Shown: one piece after another, positions 5,965 through 13,897 of the stretch
Numbering within the stretch: the first letter of the stretch is position 1
Layout: each line of letters opens with the position of its first letter
Source: Flavobacteriales bacterium
GTDB lineage: Bacteria > Bacteroidota > Bacteroidia > Flavobacteriales_D > Crocinitomicaceae
Length of the DNA stretch: 18,122 bases
Direction of reading: 5' to 3'
Assembly (NCBI GenBank): GCA_947458985.1
Contig: CANHBA010000026.1
Location: 1 to 18,122 of the forward strand
Translations under genes and position numbers: made by a program
Notes under the pieces: model-generated
The model's input: the letters and a program-made list of their open reading frames with translations, nothing else
The model's database searches: none
What the model was told of the DNA's origin: nothing

Positions 5965-8301
5965 ATGCTCAATAGATTACTCTTTACCGCATTTCTTATT
6001 TTCAGTTTTGCATCTTTTGCCCAAGACTACACCATTCGCGGTTTTCTTCACGACGCCTCCAACGGCGAACCCATCTCCGATGAACGCGTCAAAGTACTCA
6101 AGCAAGACAGCACGCCTATTGCCGTTGGCTACTCTAACATCGCTGGATTCTTTTCGATTCCAAAATTGGAATTTGGCACCTACATCCTCAAAATAGACAA
6201 AGCTAAATACGAGCGCACCTACCTCACGGTAGTCATGACCCCTGCGAAAAAAATCTATGATGTGGGTTCATGGAACTTAAATCCCAATACGCTCAGTATA
6301 CAAGATGTAAGGGTAACCAATGAAGCCAAAGTCAAAAGGCAACAAATTGGCATGTCTGAAGTCAAAATGGACAAACAAGCCGTAGAACGCATCCCGATGT
6401 ATGGAGCCGAGAGCGATATCGTTGGTGCTTTGAGCGTGACGCCTGGCGTCATCACCACAGGTGACCAAGGTGGGCAGTTGTATGTGCGCGGTGGTACGCC
6501 GATCCAAAACAAAACCTTACTCGATGGCATGACCATCTACAATCCTTTTCACTCCATTGGTTTTTACTCCATTTTTGAAACAGAACTCGTAAAGTCTGTG
6601 GATATTTACACTGGAGGCTTCGAATCTAAATACGGCGGCCGCATCTCTTCGGTAATGGACATCACCTACCGCGATGGCAACCGCAGCAAGTTTGCAGGTA
6701 AAATTTCTGCTTCGCCCTTTATGAGTAAAGCCGTTTTAGAAGGTCCTCTAGGCAAAAAGAGCAAAGATGGCCTTGCAGCCGGCTCTTACATGTTTACAGC
6801 CAAACAGTCACTTTTGGACTACACTAGCAAATCGCTTTACCCTACAGTGAACGACGGCAACGGTCTTCCTTTCAATTTTACCGACCTTTACGGGAAAGTT
6901 ACTTTCAACGGCGAAGGTGGTTCTAAAGTGAGTTTCTTTGGTTTCTCTAACAAAGATTCGGTCAATTACAACGTTGCAGACCTCAATTGGAATGCAGCAG
7001 GTGGCGGGCTCAACTTCACGTTGGTGCCGAGTAGCTCTCCTATTTTCATTAGAGGACACGTCAATGGCAGCAACTACGAAACAACCTTTATTGAAACAGG
7101 TCAAGAACCTCGCTACTCCAAAATCGGTGGATTTGACATGGGATTTGACTTTACTTTCTTTCAAAAAAATGAAAGTGAACTCAACTACGGTTTCAATTTA
7201 AGCGGTTTCAATACCCAATTCATTACCTTCAACGAACTCGAAAGAAAAATCGAAGCGAGCAACTTTACTACTGAAATCGGTAGTTATGTCAACTACCGCT
7301 TGGTGAAACCTCGTTGGGTTTACCAAGGCGGATTGCGCATGCAACTTTATGCATCCCTCAATACGGTTTCAATTGAGCCACGCTTCGGTGCTAAATACAA
7401 TGCCACAGACAAACTGCGCTTCAAATTTTCAGGCGGGCGTTTTTCTCAGAATTTTACCTCCGCATCTTCTGATAAAGATGTGGTCAATCTCTTCAATGGT
7501 CTTTTGTCTGCACCAACAAACGTTCAAGACCAATTCATCAATGAATTTCAACAAGTTTCAGAGATTAAAAATGGTTTGCAATATGCATGGCATGCCATTG
7601 CTGGTTTTGAATACGACCTCAACAAATTCTGGAATCTCAACATTGAAGCATATTACAAATACTTCGATCAACTCAGCAATATCAATCAAAACAAACTCTA
7701 CAGCGATATCGCCCAATTTGAACTCATCGACGACGTTTTCAAAAAAGACTTCATTATCGAATCTGGGCAGTCCTACGGCGCCGATGTACTCCTCAAATAT
7801 ACCAAAGACCGCATTTTCCTTTGGGCAGTTTATTCTTTAGGATACAACACCCGCTGGGATGGCTTTGACAACTACTTCCCCGTTTTTGACCGCCGACACA
7901 ACATCAATCTAGTAGGTTCTTACGCCTTTGGAAAAGAGAAGAAAACAGAACTCAACGTGCGTTGGAACTTAGGTTCGGGCCTGCCGTTCACGCCTACCGC
8001 TGGCTACTACCAACTTGAAAATTTTGGAGAAGGCCTCACAACTGACTATGTCACGAACAACCCTAACAATGTAGCCACAATGTTGGGTACTTTCAATTCT
8101 CAAAGATTGCCTTACTACCACCGTCTTGACATCACAGTAAAGCATAGTATCGTCACCAAAAACAAGAACAATTTAGAGCTTGTACTTGGTGTAACCAATG
8201 CCTATAACCGCAATAACATTTTTTATGTAAACCGCGTAACCAACGAAATCATTTATCAGTTTCCGTTTTTACCAAGTTTAGGCATCAGTTATAAATTTTA
8301 G
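5965..8301 (+). CDS. TonB-dependent outer-membrane receptor, carboxypeptidase-regulatory-like N-terminus
   Basis: 778-aa outer-membrane beta-barrel receptor for TonB/ExbBD-energised uptake. Signal peptide 1-19/20 (ends ASFAQ). Residues about 22-95 are a carboxypeptidase-D regulatory-like domain (TIRGFLHDASNGEPI ... GYSNIAGFFSIPKLEFGTY). The plug domain covers about 130-235: ESDIVGALSVTPGV, LYVRGGTPIQNKTLLDGM (172-189), then VDIYTGGFESKYGGRISSVM (212-231). The rest is the barrel, ending FLPSLGISYKF with the C-terminal aromatic residue typical of outer-membrane proteins. No SusD partner is adjacent, so it is not a classic SusCD pair. Receptors of this short type are often paired with DUF4249-like lipoproteins; one resembling these lies about 6.5 kb downstream. 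The ligand is unknown. DUF1015 begins three bases after the stop. Confidence 0.93.
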   Translation: MLNRLLFTAFLIFSFASFAQDYTIRGFLHDASNGEPISDERVKVLKQDSTPIAVGYSNIAGFFSIPKLEFGTYILKIDKAKYERTYLTVVMTPAKKIYDVGSWNLNPNTLSIQDVRVTNEAKVKRQQIGMSEVKMDKQAVERIPMYGAESDIVGALSVTPGVITTGDQGGQLYVRGGTPIQNKTLLDGMTIYNPFHSIGFYSIFETELVKSVDIYTGGFESKYGGRISSVMDITYRDGNRSKFAGKISASPFMSKAVLEGPLGKKSKDGLAAGSYMFTAKQSLLDYTSKSLYPTVNDGNGLPFNFTDLYGKVTFNGEGGSKVSFFGFSNKDSVNYNVADLNWNAAGGGLNFTLVPSSSPIFIRGHVNGSNYETTFIETGQEPRYSKIGGFDMGFDFTFFQKNESELNYGFNLSGFNTQFITFNELERKIEASNFTTEIGSYVNYRLVKPRWVYQGGLRMQLYASLNTVSIEPRFGAKYNATDKLRFKFSGGRFSQNFTSASSDKDVVNLFNGLLSAPTNVQDQFINEFQQVSEIKNGLQYAWHAIAGFEYDLNKFWNLNIEAYYKYFDQLSNINQNKLYSDIAQFELIDDVFKKDFIIESGQSYGADVLLKYTKDRIFLWAVYSLGYNTRWDGFDNYFPVFDRRHNINLVGSYAFGKEKKTELNVRWNLGSGLPFTPTAGYYQLENFGEGLTTDYVTNNPNNVATMLGTFNSQRLPYYHRLDITVKHSIVTKNKNNLELVLGVTNAYNRNNIFYVNRVTNEIIYQFPFLPSLGISYKF

Positions 8302-8304
8302 AGA

Positions 8305-9540
8305 ATGGCGCACATCAGGGCTTTTCAAGGTATCCGACCTGTACGGAGTAAAGTACATTTAGTGGCCACTCGCCCTTATTATTCCTACAAGAAAAACGTC
8401 CTGAAGGCCAAACTAGAAGACAACCCTTTTACTTTTTTGCACATCATCAACCCTGAGTTTGGTGCACAAATCAAAACCAAACCCAACTCCACAGAGCGCT
8501 TTTTGCAGGTCAAGCAAAAGTTTGAACAATTTAAGGCAGACGGCATTCTACTCACAGACGCTCAAGCGCAGCTCTATATTTACAGGCAGTCCAAGGATGA
8601 CATGGTTGTAGCGGGTTTTTTTGCAGGAGTTAGTGTTGACGATTACCTCAACGGCGATATCAAAATTCACGAACAAACCCTCACTGCCCGAGAAGATGTC
8701 TTCACCAACTACCTCGATGTTGTTGGCTTCAATGCAGAACCTGTTCTACTCACCTACGAGGGTCAGGCGCCTATTCAACAATTACTCGATACCTATTTAC
8801 TGACCAGACCAGAATACGAATTCACTACAACTGACCGCATTACACATGAGGTTTGGTTGCTTAGCCCAGCTGACTCAGCTGCACTTTGTGACGCTTTTAA
8901 AAAGGTGCCCGCTTTGTATATTGCAGACGGACATCACCGCTGCGCCTCTTCTGCCCGCTATACGCAACAATTGCGCGCCAAACAAGCAGCGTATCCTGAG
9001 GCAGCCAATTATTTCCTTGGTTACCTTGTCGATGAGAGCGCAGTTCAAATAGCCGCTTTTCATCGCTTACTGAAATCTACCAATGGGCTAGACCTCAAAG
9101 GGCTTATGGCTATATTAGCCAATGAAGGAAGCGTAGAGCAGCTGCAAAGCGCGCTCTTACCAGAAAAGAAACACGACATTCATATATACATGAGCGGTAC
9201 TTGGCTCAAATTTAGACCCAATCTAAATTTCATCAATGACCAAGACCCTATCGAAACCCTCGATTCGTTTATCCTTTCTGACCTTATCCTCAAACCCATT
9301 TTTGGCATTATTGACCTCAAAACTACTGATCAAGTAGAGTTTGTACCCGGTAATGAACCACTTCAAAAAATCATCGACACCGTCGACGCCAAAAAATTTG
9401 AAGTCGCCTTTTTATTACACCCAGCCAGTATTGCCGATGTCAAAAAAGTAGCCGATGCGGGCATGAATATGCCCCCAAAATCTACTTGGGTAGAACCCAA
9501 ACTCCGCAGTGGGCTCACTATCTATTCGCTAGAAGCATGA
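8305..9540 (+). CDS. DUF1015 family protein
   Basis: 411-aa soluble protein of the DUF1015 family (PF06245), recognised by the N-terminal IRAFQGIRPVRSKVHLVATRP, the strand FLHIINPEF (44-52), HEQTLTAREDVFTNYLDVVG (122-141) and the hallmark ADGHHRCASSARY (207-219). The biochemical function is not established. In many Bacteroidota the gene travels with serine-biosynthesis genes serA/serC; those are not in this window. There is no signal peptide or membrane segment. It starts three bases after the TonB receptor stop and its own stop overlaps the yggS ATG (ATGA, 9537-9540), so coupled translation with yggS is likely. The family assignment is firm and the role unknown. Confidence 0.9.
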   Translation: MAHIRAFQGIRPVRSKVHLVATRPYYSYKKNVLKAKLEDNPFTFLHIINPEFGAQIKTKPNSTERFLQVKQKFEQFKADGILLTDAQAQLYIYRQSKDDMVVAGFFAGVSVDDYLNGDIKIHEQTLTAREDVFTNYLDVVGFNAEPVLLTYEGQAPIQQLLDTYLLTRPEYEFTTTDRITHEVWLLSPADSAALCDAFKKVPALYIADGHHRCASSARYTQQLRAKQAAYPEAANYFLGYLVDESAVQIAAFHRLLKSTNGLDLKGLMAILANEGSVEQLQSALLPEKKHDIHIYMSGTWLKFRPNLNFINDQDPIETLDSFILSDLILKPIFGIIDLKTTDQVEFVPGNEPLQKIIDTVDAKKFEVAFLLHPASIADVKKVADAGMNMPPKSTWVEPKLRSGLTIYSLEA

Positions 9541-10196
9541 TCCAAACACAACTCAATTTAGTACGCGCTCAAATTCCTGAGCAAGTAACCCTTATTGCCG
9601 TTTCCAAAACCAAACCTGTCTCCGACCTCCAGGCTGCTTATGATGCAGGCCAAAGACACTTCGGGGAAAACAAAGTTCAGGAAATGGTCGAGAAAGCTGC
9701 ACAACTTCCAGCCGATATCCATTGGCATTTAATTGGCCACTTGCAAACCAATAAGGTTAAATACATGGCTACATTTGTGCACCTCATCCATGGTGTAGAC
9801 AGCCTCAAATTACTCCAAGAAATAGACAAGCAAGCCAAAAAAGCCGGACGCACTCAAGATGTTTTACTGCAGTTTTATATTGCCCAAGAAGACACCAAAT
9901 TCGGTCTTGACCTACAAGAGGCGCAGGAAATACTAGATTCTATAGAATTTCAACAACTCAAACGCATTCAAGTTTGTGGCGTCATGGGCATGGCCAGCAA
10001 CACCTCCGATGAAAAGCAAGTAGCTAGAGAATTTGCTGCACTCAAAAATATTTTCGGTACTTTACAGAACAAATATTTTCAAGAAAAACCAGCCTTCAAA
10101 GAAATTTCAATGGGCATGAGCGGAGACTACCAATTGGCCATTCAAAATGGCAGCACCATGGTAAGAGTTGGAAGTAAAATTTTTGGAGGGCGCTAA
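9537..10196 (+). CDS. yggS: YggS/PLPBP family pyridoxal-phosphate homeostasis protein
   Basis: 219-aa cytosolic PLP-binding protein (COG0325; human PLPBP/PROSC), with the alanine-racemase-like TIM barrel. It has no known catalytic activity and buffers PLP and amino/keto acid pools. PLP lysine K24 lies in IAVSKTKPV (20-28). Other family motifs are FGENKVQE (42-49), HWHLIGHLQTNK (62-73), GVMGMA (148-153), the phosphate-binding SMGMSGDYQLAI (191-202) and VRVGSKIFG (209-217). ATG 9537 is chosen over a GTG at 9486 because the upstream 17 residues overlap the DUF1015 frame and are absent from the family. The stop overlaps the stop of the convergent M16 peptidase gene by four bases. Its nearness to pdxH on the opposite strand fits a PLP theme. 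Confidence 0.95.
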   Translation: MIQTQLNLVRAQIPEQVTLIAVSKTKPVSDLQAAYDAGQRHFGENKVQEMVEKAAQLPADIHWHLIGHLQTNKVKYMATFVHLIHGVDSLKLLQEIDKQAKKAGRTQDVLLQFYIAQEDTKFGLDLQEAQEILDSIEFQQLKRIQVCGVMGMASNTSDEKQVAREFAALKNIFGTLQNKYFQEKPAFKEISMGMSGDYQLAIQNGSTMVRVGSKIFGGR

Positions 10197-11425
10197 ACGT
10201 CAAATATCAAAGAAGACATTTCGGCTTTGCGCAAGTATTTTTGAGCAAGCTCTTGAATTTCTTGCGCCGTAATTTTATCTATCGCCTGATGCATTTCTGC
10301 TATGGTATCAATTTGGCCAAAAGCCAACATGCTTTTACCCAAACCTTGCATGAGCCCTGAATTGACATCCATGCCCAAAGCCAAGTGGCCTTTGAATTGC
10401 CTTTTAGCCTGTAGCAATTGACTTGCAGTGAGTGTTTTATCGCGTAATTTTTCGAGTTCTTTGTCAATTAACGCAAGGGTTTTATTGACGTTTTTAGACT
10501 CCGAACCAAAGTAAATTTGCCAATAACCGGTATCGGCAAAGGTGTGGTAGTTGGCTTCTATGGAATAGGCATAGCCATAGCGTTCTCTAACTGATAAATT
10601 GAGCCTGGAATTGAGTGCAGGGCCTCCTAAAATATTGATCAATAAAGACATCGCGATGCGTTCATCTTGGTGATAGCTTGGTGCAAGGCCACCCAAAACA
10701 GCATGTGCTTGATAGTTGGCTTCCTTTAATGCTTCATTAAAGGGTTTGGCGCTATTGAACGCATGTGGGCTTGGGCGCTCAGCAGTAAGTGGCATAGTTG
10801 CAAGTGCTTTTTCAAGTGCTACTTTCAGCTTGGCGAGAGGTATATTGCCCACAAAAGAGACCACTAAGTTGTCTGCGGTAAAATATTGTTTAACGTAATC
10901 TTGAAGATCTTGCTGGGTAAAACCCGAAACACTTTCTTTGGTGCCGAGGATGTTTTGACCTAAAGGATGACCTTCAAAAAGTTTGGCGTCGAAATCATCG
11001 AAAATTTTGTCGCTTGGTGAATCGAGATAAGAGTTGATTTCATCTAAAATGACTTCTTTCTCCTTTTCGATTTCTTTCTGCGGAAAGGTAGAGTGAATAG
11101 AGATGTCTGCTAATAAATCAATGGCGCGTTGGGTATGTTCTTTGGAAAAGGAAGCATACAAGCACATTTCTTCTTTGGCGGTATAGGCATTGAGTTCGCC
11201 GCCTACTGAATCGATGCGCGACAAAATATGGAGTGCTTTTCTTTTCTCGGTTCCTTTGAACAAACAGTGTTCGAGAAAATGTGCCAAACCTATTTGGTTA
11301 GGGGACTCATGACGGGATCCGGCAGCAAAGAAAAAGCCTAAATGGGCAACTTGGCTGGGTACTTTGAGGTAGACCAAACGGGTTCCGTTCGACAGTACTT
11401 CGCAAATAGGTTGATAAGCCTTCAT
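10193..11425 (-). CDS. M16 family zinc metallopeptidase
   Basis: 410-aa two-domain peptidase of the pitrilysin/insulinase/mitochondrial-processing-peptidase clan. The inverted zinc motif HFLEH is at 49-53, and the third ligand is E129 in EKEVILDEI, exactly 76 residues after H53 as in processing peptidase beta subunits. The second domain keeps the RLNLSVRERYGYAYSIEA segment with the conserved Arg/Tyr pair used for substrate binding. It therefore looks like a complete active subunit of the ~420-aa class. No signal peptide is evident; cytoplasmic or periplasmic location is uncertain. The ATG shares a base with the pdxH stop (TAATG), so translation is probably coupled to pdxH. The natural substrate is unknown. 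Tail-to-tail overlap with yggS leaves no room for a dedicated terminator. Confidence 0.93.
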   Translation of the reverse strand: MKAYQPICEVLSNGTRLVYLKVPSQVAHLGFFFAAGSRHESPNQIGLAHFLEHCLFKGTEKRKALHILSRIDSVGGELNAYTAKEEMCLYASFSKEHTQRAIDLLADISIHSTFPQKEIEKEKEVILDEINSYLDSPSDKIFDDFDAKLFEGHPLGQNILGTKESVSGFTQQDLQDYVKQYFTADNLVVSFVGNIPLAKLKVALEKALATMPLTAERPSPHAFNSAKPFNEALKEANYQAHAVLGGLAPSYHQDERIAMSLLINILGGPALNSRLNLSVRERYGYAYSIEANYHTFADTGYWQIYFGSESKNVNKTLALIDKELEKLRDKTLTASQLLQAKRQFKGHLALGMDVNSGLMQGLGKSMLAFGQIDTIAEMHQAIDKITAQEIQELAQKYLRKAEMSSLIFDV

Positions 11426-12069
11426 TAAGGATTCAGGAGTTTAGATTGCCATTGATTTTGGTGGCGGATATACGCTCGGCGCTCGTGTAAGCGCGAAGGC
11501 TGACCTTGCCAAAATTCGAGGTATTGTGCGTCTAGGGCATAACCTCCCCAATGTGGGGGGCGCGGAACAATTGCTGGAAATTGAGCATCGTAAGCCTCAA
11601 AACGGGCAATGAGTTCTTGGCGGTCGGTAAGAGCTTCTGATTGTTGGGAGGCCCAAGCACCTATTTGGCTCTCGCGCGGACGCGTGGCAAAATAAGCATC
11701 GGAAATAGACGCCTCAATTGGAGTTACCGTACCTTCTATGCGCACCTGACGCATGAGTTGTGGCCAAAAAAAGAGCAGTGACGCTTTTGGATTAGCTCCA
11801 AGCGCTTGGCCTTTTTGTGAAAGGTAATTGGTGTAAAAAATAAATTGGTTGTCGAGTAATTCCTTGAGATAAAGAATGCGCGAGTGGGCTTGGAGTTCGG
11901 CAGTACAGGTACTGAGCACGCAGGCATTAGCTTCGCGTTCTTGCGCTTGCACAGCGGCATCGAACCATTCTGAAAAAGCTAGAAAAGGGTTGTCTGGCAA
12001 AGTGCCGATGGCCGAAAGTTGGTCGAAATCGGCGTGGTTCTCGCGGTATGCTTTAAGCCATTCGCTCAT
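11425..12069 (-). CDS. pdxH: Pyridoxamine/pyridoxine 5'-phosphate oxidase
   Basis: 214-aa FMN-dependent oxidase that converts pyridoxine 5'-phosphate or pyridoxamine 5'-phosphate to PLP in the last step of de novo and salvage vitamin B6 synthesis; it acts as a cytosolic homodimer. Family motifs are all in order: RILYLK (64-69), FYTNYLSQKG (78-87), LFFWPQLMRQVRIEG (99-113), YFATRPRESQIGAWASQQS (126-144), PRPPHWGGY (169-177), EFWQG (185-189) and RLHERRAY (193-200). A D-to-E change in the usual RLHDR motif is the only notable difference and should be tolerated. The gene sits two bases after the DUF4494 stop and overlaps the M16 start by one base, so it is the middle gene of a minus-strand operon. 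Length is normal for the family. Confidence 0.95.
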   Translation of the reverse strand: MSEWLKAYRENHADFDQLSAIGTLPDNPFLAFSEWFDAAVQAQEREANACVLSTCTAELQAHSRILYLKELLDNQFIFYTNYLSQKGQALGANPKASLLFFWPQLMRQVRIEGTVTPIEASISDAYFATRPRESQIGAWASQQSEALTDRQELIARFEAYDAQFPAIVPRPPHWGGYALDAQYLEFWQGQPSRLHERRAYIRHQNQWQSKLLNP

Positions 12070-12071
12070 AT

Positions 12072-12662
12072 TTATGCTTGCTCGGTTTCGTCTGAGATTT
12101 CGGAGTCGTCGATAAAAACGTCTTCTTCTTCCTCGTCGGAATCTGACCCTGATGCAGAGAAGACCTGACGAATAGGTGTGTGTGTCGTTTCTTCCTCAAA
12201 CTTTGGCGCTTTTTGAGCCGGAGACTGAACGTCTTCTTCGCGGTAAGGGAAAATTTCTACAATTGGTGAAGCCGTGATGGAAACCACATTGAAGTCGATC
12301 ATGAGGGTAGCGAGGCTTTCTTCCATGCGCTCGTAGGATTCCTTGACGTTGGCCGCACTCACTAAAAAGTTTTGAGAGATTGTTTTTGCTTTTTCGCCGT
12401 CTTCGTCTATGCGGTCGTAGGTAACTTTACACTTGAACCATTGTTCTGCGTCGTCGTATTGGAAGATATCGTGAAGATCTGTTCGGGTGATGCCCGTTAC
12501 TTGAAATTCGCCGCGAATGCTCGAGCCTAGTTCTTCATAGATGCGCGCTTCGGCGTCGGTGAAGGTCATGGCAGCAAGTAAATAAGGTTCAGAAACCCTT
12601 TTAAATGTGCCGTTTTCGAGTTGTTTGGTGTATTTGACTTTGACGGTAAACCAGCTATTCAT
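12072..12662 (-). CDS. DUF4494 domain protein with acidic C-terminal tail
   Basis: 196-aa soluble protein of the Bacteroidota family DUF4494, whose function is unknown. The core (1-140) appears internally duplicated: WFTVKVKYTKQLENGTFKR then EPYLLAAMTFTDAEARIYEEL (4-45) aligns with WFKCKVTYDRIDEDGEKAK then NFLVSAANVKESYERMEESL (75-117), suggesting two copies of one small alpha/beta fold. Residues 120-140 (LMIDFNVVSITASPIVEIFPY) complete the family signature. The last ~55 residues (142-196) are a low-complexity, disordered-looking tail with the acidic run DSDEEEEDVFIDDSE (174-188). There is no signal peptide. It is the first gene of a tight minus-strand group with pdxH and the M16 peptidase, with a likely promoter at 12682-12689. 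Family call is strong; no biochemical role can be given. Confidence 0.88.
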   Translation of the reverse strand: MNSWFTVKVKYTKQLENGTFKRVSEPYLLAAMTFTDAEARIYEELGSSIRGEFQVTGITRTDLHDIFQYDDAEQWFKCKVTYDRIDEDGEKAKTISQNFLVSAANVKESYERMEESLATLMIDFNVVSITASPIVEIFPYREEDVQSPAQKAPKFEEETTHTPIRQVFSASGSDSDEEEEDVFIDDSEISDETEQA

Positions 12663-12681
12663 GCGTAATAAATTTGGACTA

Positions 12682-12689
12682 CAAAGATA
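12682..12689 (-). promoter_or_regulatory. -7 promoter element for the DUF4494-pdxH-M16 operon
   Basis: Read on the minus strand, this is TATCTTTG, an exact TAnnTTTG match, ending 19 bases before the DUF4494 ATG (12662), which would give a short 5' leader. A matching -33 TTTG is not seen at the usual distance. The region overlaps the gap after the cytidine deaminase stop, so the three downstream genes could be transcribed independently of that gene. Confidence 0.5.
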
Positions 12690-12710
12690 ACACGCTCGTT
12701 TGAATTAACA

Positions 12711-13181
12711 CTACTTCGTAAAGCCAAATGGCAATAAGTTTTGAACGGAATCTAATAATAAAACCTCTCCCGATTTTTGAACAAGCAACACTTCTATTGG
12801 TTCCGTTTGACGACTCGCACTTTCCAACATGACTTGCCTACAAGGCCCGCAAGGTGAAACATAAGAATCACTTGAGGTGAGGTCGCCTTTTGCGACGATA
12901 CAAATTTTTAAAATGGGATCGTTCGGATGATTCGCGCCAGCATAAAAAAGCGCCACCCTTTCAGCACACAAACCGGACGGATAAGCGATGTTTTCTTGAT
13001 TGTTACCTTCAATAATGAGCCCGCTTTTAAGCAGAACACTTGCCCCAACTTGAAACTTAGAATAAGGCGCATAGGCGCGCGCTAACGCAGCATTGGCGGC
13101 ATTTACCAATACTTGTTCTTGCTTCGGCAGGTCTTGAATAGTGGGAATTAAACGGTAAGAAAAGTTAAATTGCTGTATCAT
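12711..13181 (-). CDS. cdd: Cytidine deaminase
   Basis: 156-aa zinc hydrolase converting cytidine or deoxycytidine to uridine or deoxyuridine in pyrimidine salvage; homotetrameric type by length. Residues 36-49 (AYAPYSKFQVGASV) form the typical N-terminal strand; substrate-binding GNNQENIAYPSG lies at 59-70. The zinc site is LCAERVA (C72, catalytic E74) with PCGPCRQ (C111, C114). ATG 13181 is used because the family starts shortly before the APYSKF helix; a longer frame to 13364 would run into the divergent FKBP gene and adds residues unlike the family. It is divergent from the FKBP gene (103-base gap) and lies 48 bases upstream of the DUF4494 gene on the same strand. All catalytic residues are present. 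Confidence 0.95.
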   Translation of the reverse strand: MIQQFNFSYRLIPTIQDLPKQEQVLVNAANAALARAYAPYSKFQVGASVLLKSGLIIEGNNQENIAYPSGLCAERVALFYAGANHPNDPILKICIVAKGDLTSSDSYVSPCGPCRQVMLESASRQTEPIEVLLVQKSGEVLLLDSVQNLLPFGFTK

Positions 13182-13262
13182 CGAGGCGTTTATACGCAAA
13201 AGCGCATGAAATGTTTCAAGATTTAATTTGTCAGAGTAGCACAATAAGAGGTCTTTTTTCGG

Positions 13263-13270
13263 TAAATTCG
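13263..13270 (+). promoter_or_regulatory. Possible -7 promoter element (TAAATTCG)
   Basis: TAAATTCG is one base off TAnnTTTG and ends 14 bases before the FKBP ATG at 13285, in the 103-base divergent gap between cdd and the FKBP-FKBP-lipoprotein-priA group. No -33 TTTG is found at the right spacing. No clear element was seen for the cdd side. Confidence 0.3.
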
Positions 13271-13284
13271 CGTTTTTAGAATCC

Positions 13285-13884
13285 ATGGAAGCAGATAAAT
13301 CAAAAGCATCATATGGCGTTGGCATGAGCATCGCCGAAAGTTTAGCACAGCAAGACCTCTCCACTCTTGACCTCGATCAAGTTTTGGCAGGCATGCGCAC
13401 AATTTTCAATGGCGAAGAGCCCCTCATGAGCCCAGAAGAAGCCAACCTTCATATTCAGCTTTACCTCGACACACAGAAAACCAAAAAATACGAGGTCAAT
13501 AAAGTAGCCGGCGAAGCTTTTTTAGCCGACAACGCCAAACGCCCTGAAGTACACACCACTGATAGCGGTCTACAATACGAAATTTTGGAAGAAGGCACTG
13601 GCGCCAAGCCAGGCCCAACAAGCCAAGTGACGGTTCATTACCACGGCACACTCATCGACGGCACTGTCTTTGACAGCTCAGTCCAAAGAGGTTCGCCTGC
13701 CACTTTTGGTGTCAATCAAGTCATTCGCGGCTGGACCGAAGCCCTACAACTCATGCCAGAAGGCGCTAAATACCGCTTGTCTATTCCGCAAGAATTGGCC
13801 TATGGTGCCAACCCACATCCAGGTGGCGCTATTCAACCATATGCTGCACTTATTTTTGACGTCGAACTTATTTCTATTGCCTAA
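13285..13884 (+). CDS. FKBP-type peptidyl-prolyl cis-trans isomerase (soluble, FklB-like)
   Basis: 199-aa prolyl isomerase and folding chaperone of the Mip/FklB type. Residues about 7-75 form the helical FKBP_N dimerisation region (ASYGVGMSIAESLAQQDL ... DQVLAGM). Residues about 91-198 form the FKBP catalytic domain. The hydrophobic pocket is conserved: Y119, F129, D130 (TVFDSS), F141, V146-I147 and W150 (VIRGW), Y173 and F191. No signal peptide or lipobox is visible, so it is probably cytoplasmic, unlike the neighbouring paralogue. It starts at ATG 13285; the stop is 13 bases before the next gene, suggesting co-transcription. Confidence 0.93.
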   Translation: MEADKSKASYGVGMSIAESLAQQDLSTLDLDQVLAGMRTIFNGEEPLMSPEEANLHIQLYLDTQKTKKYEVNKVAGEAFLADNAKRPEVHTTDSGLQYEILEEGTGAKPGPTSQVTVHYHGTLIDGTVFDSSVQRGSPATFGVNQVIRGWTEALQLMPEGAKYRLSIPQELAYGANPHPGGAIQPYAALIFDVELISIA

Positions 13885-13897
13885 AACAACTTCAACT

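Noticed and set aside
6808..7840. Open frames of 118 codons (minus) and 163 codons (plus, other frame) within the TonB receptor
   Set aside because: The receptor frame is continuous and conserved in character; these are out-of-frame shadows with no domain signal.
13182..13364. Extended N-terminus for cytidine deaminase starting at 13364
   Set aside because: It would overlap the divergent FKBP start and add 61 residues unlike the family; ATG 13181 gives the normal length.
13670..13897. Extended N-terminus for the FKBP lipoprotein
   Set aside because: The lipoprotein signal peptide begins at ATG 13898; upstream codons are the other frame of the preceding FKBP gene.
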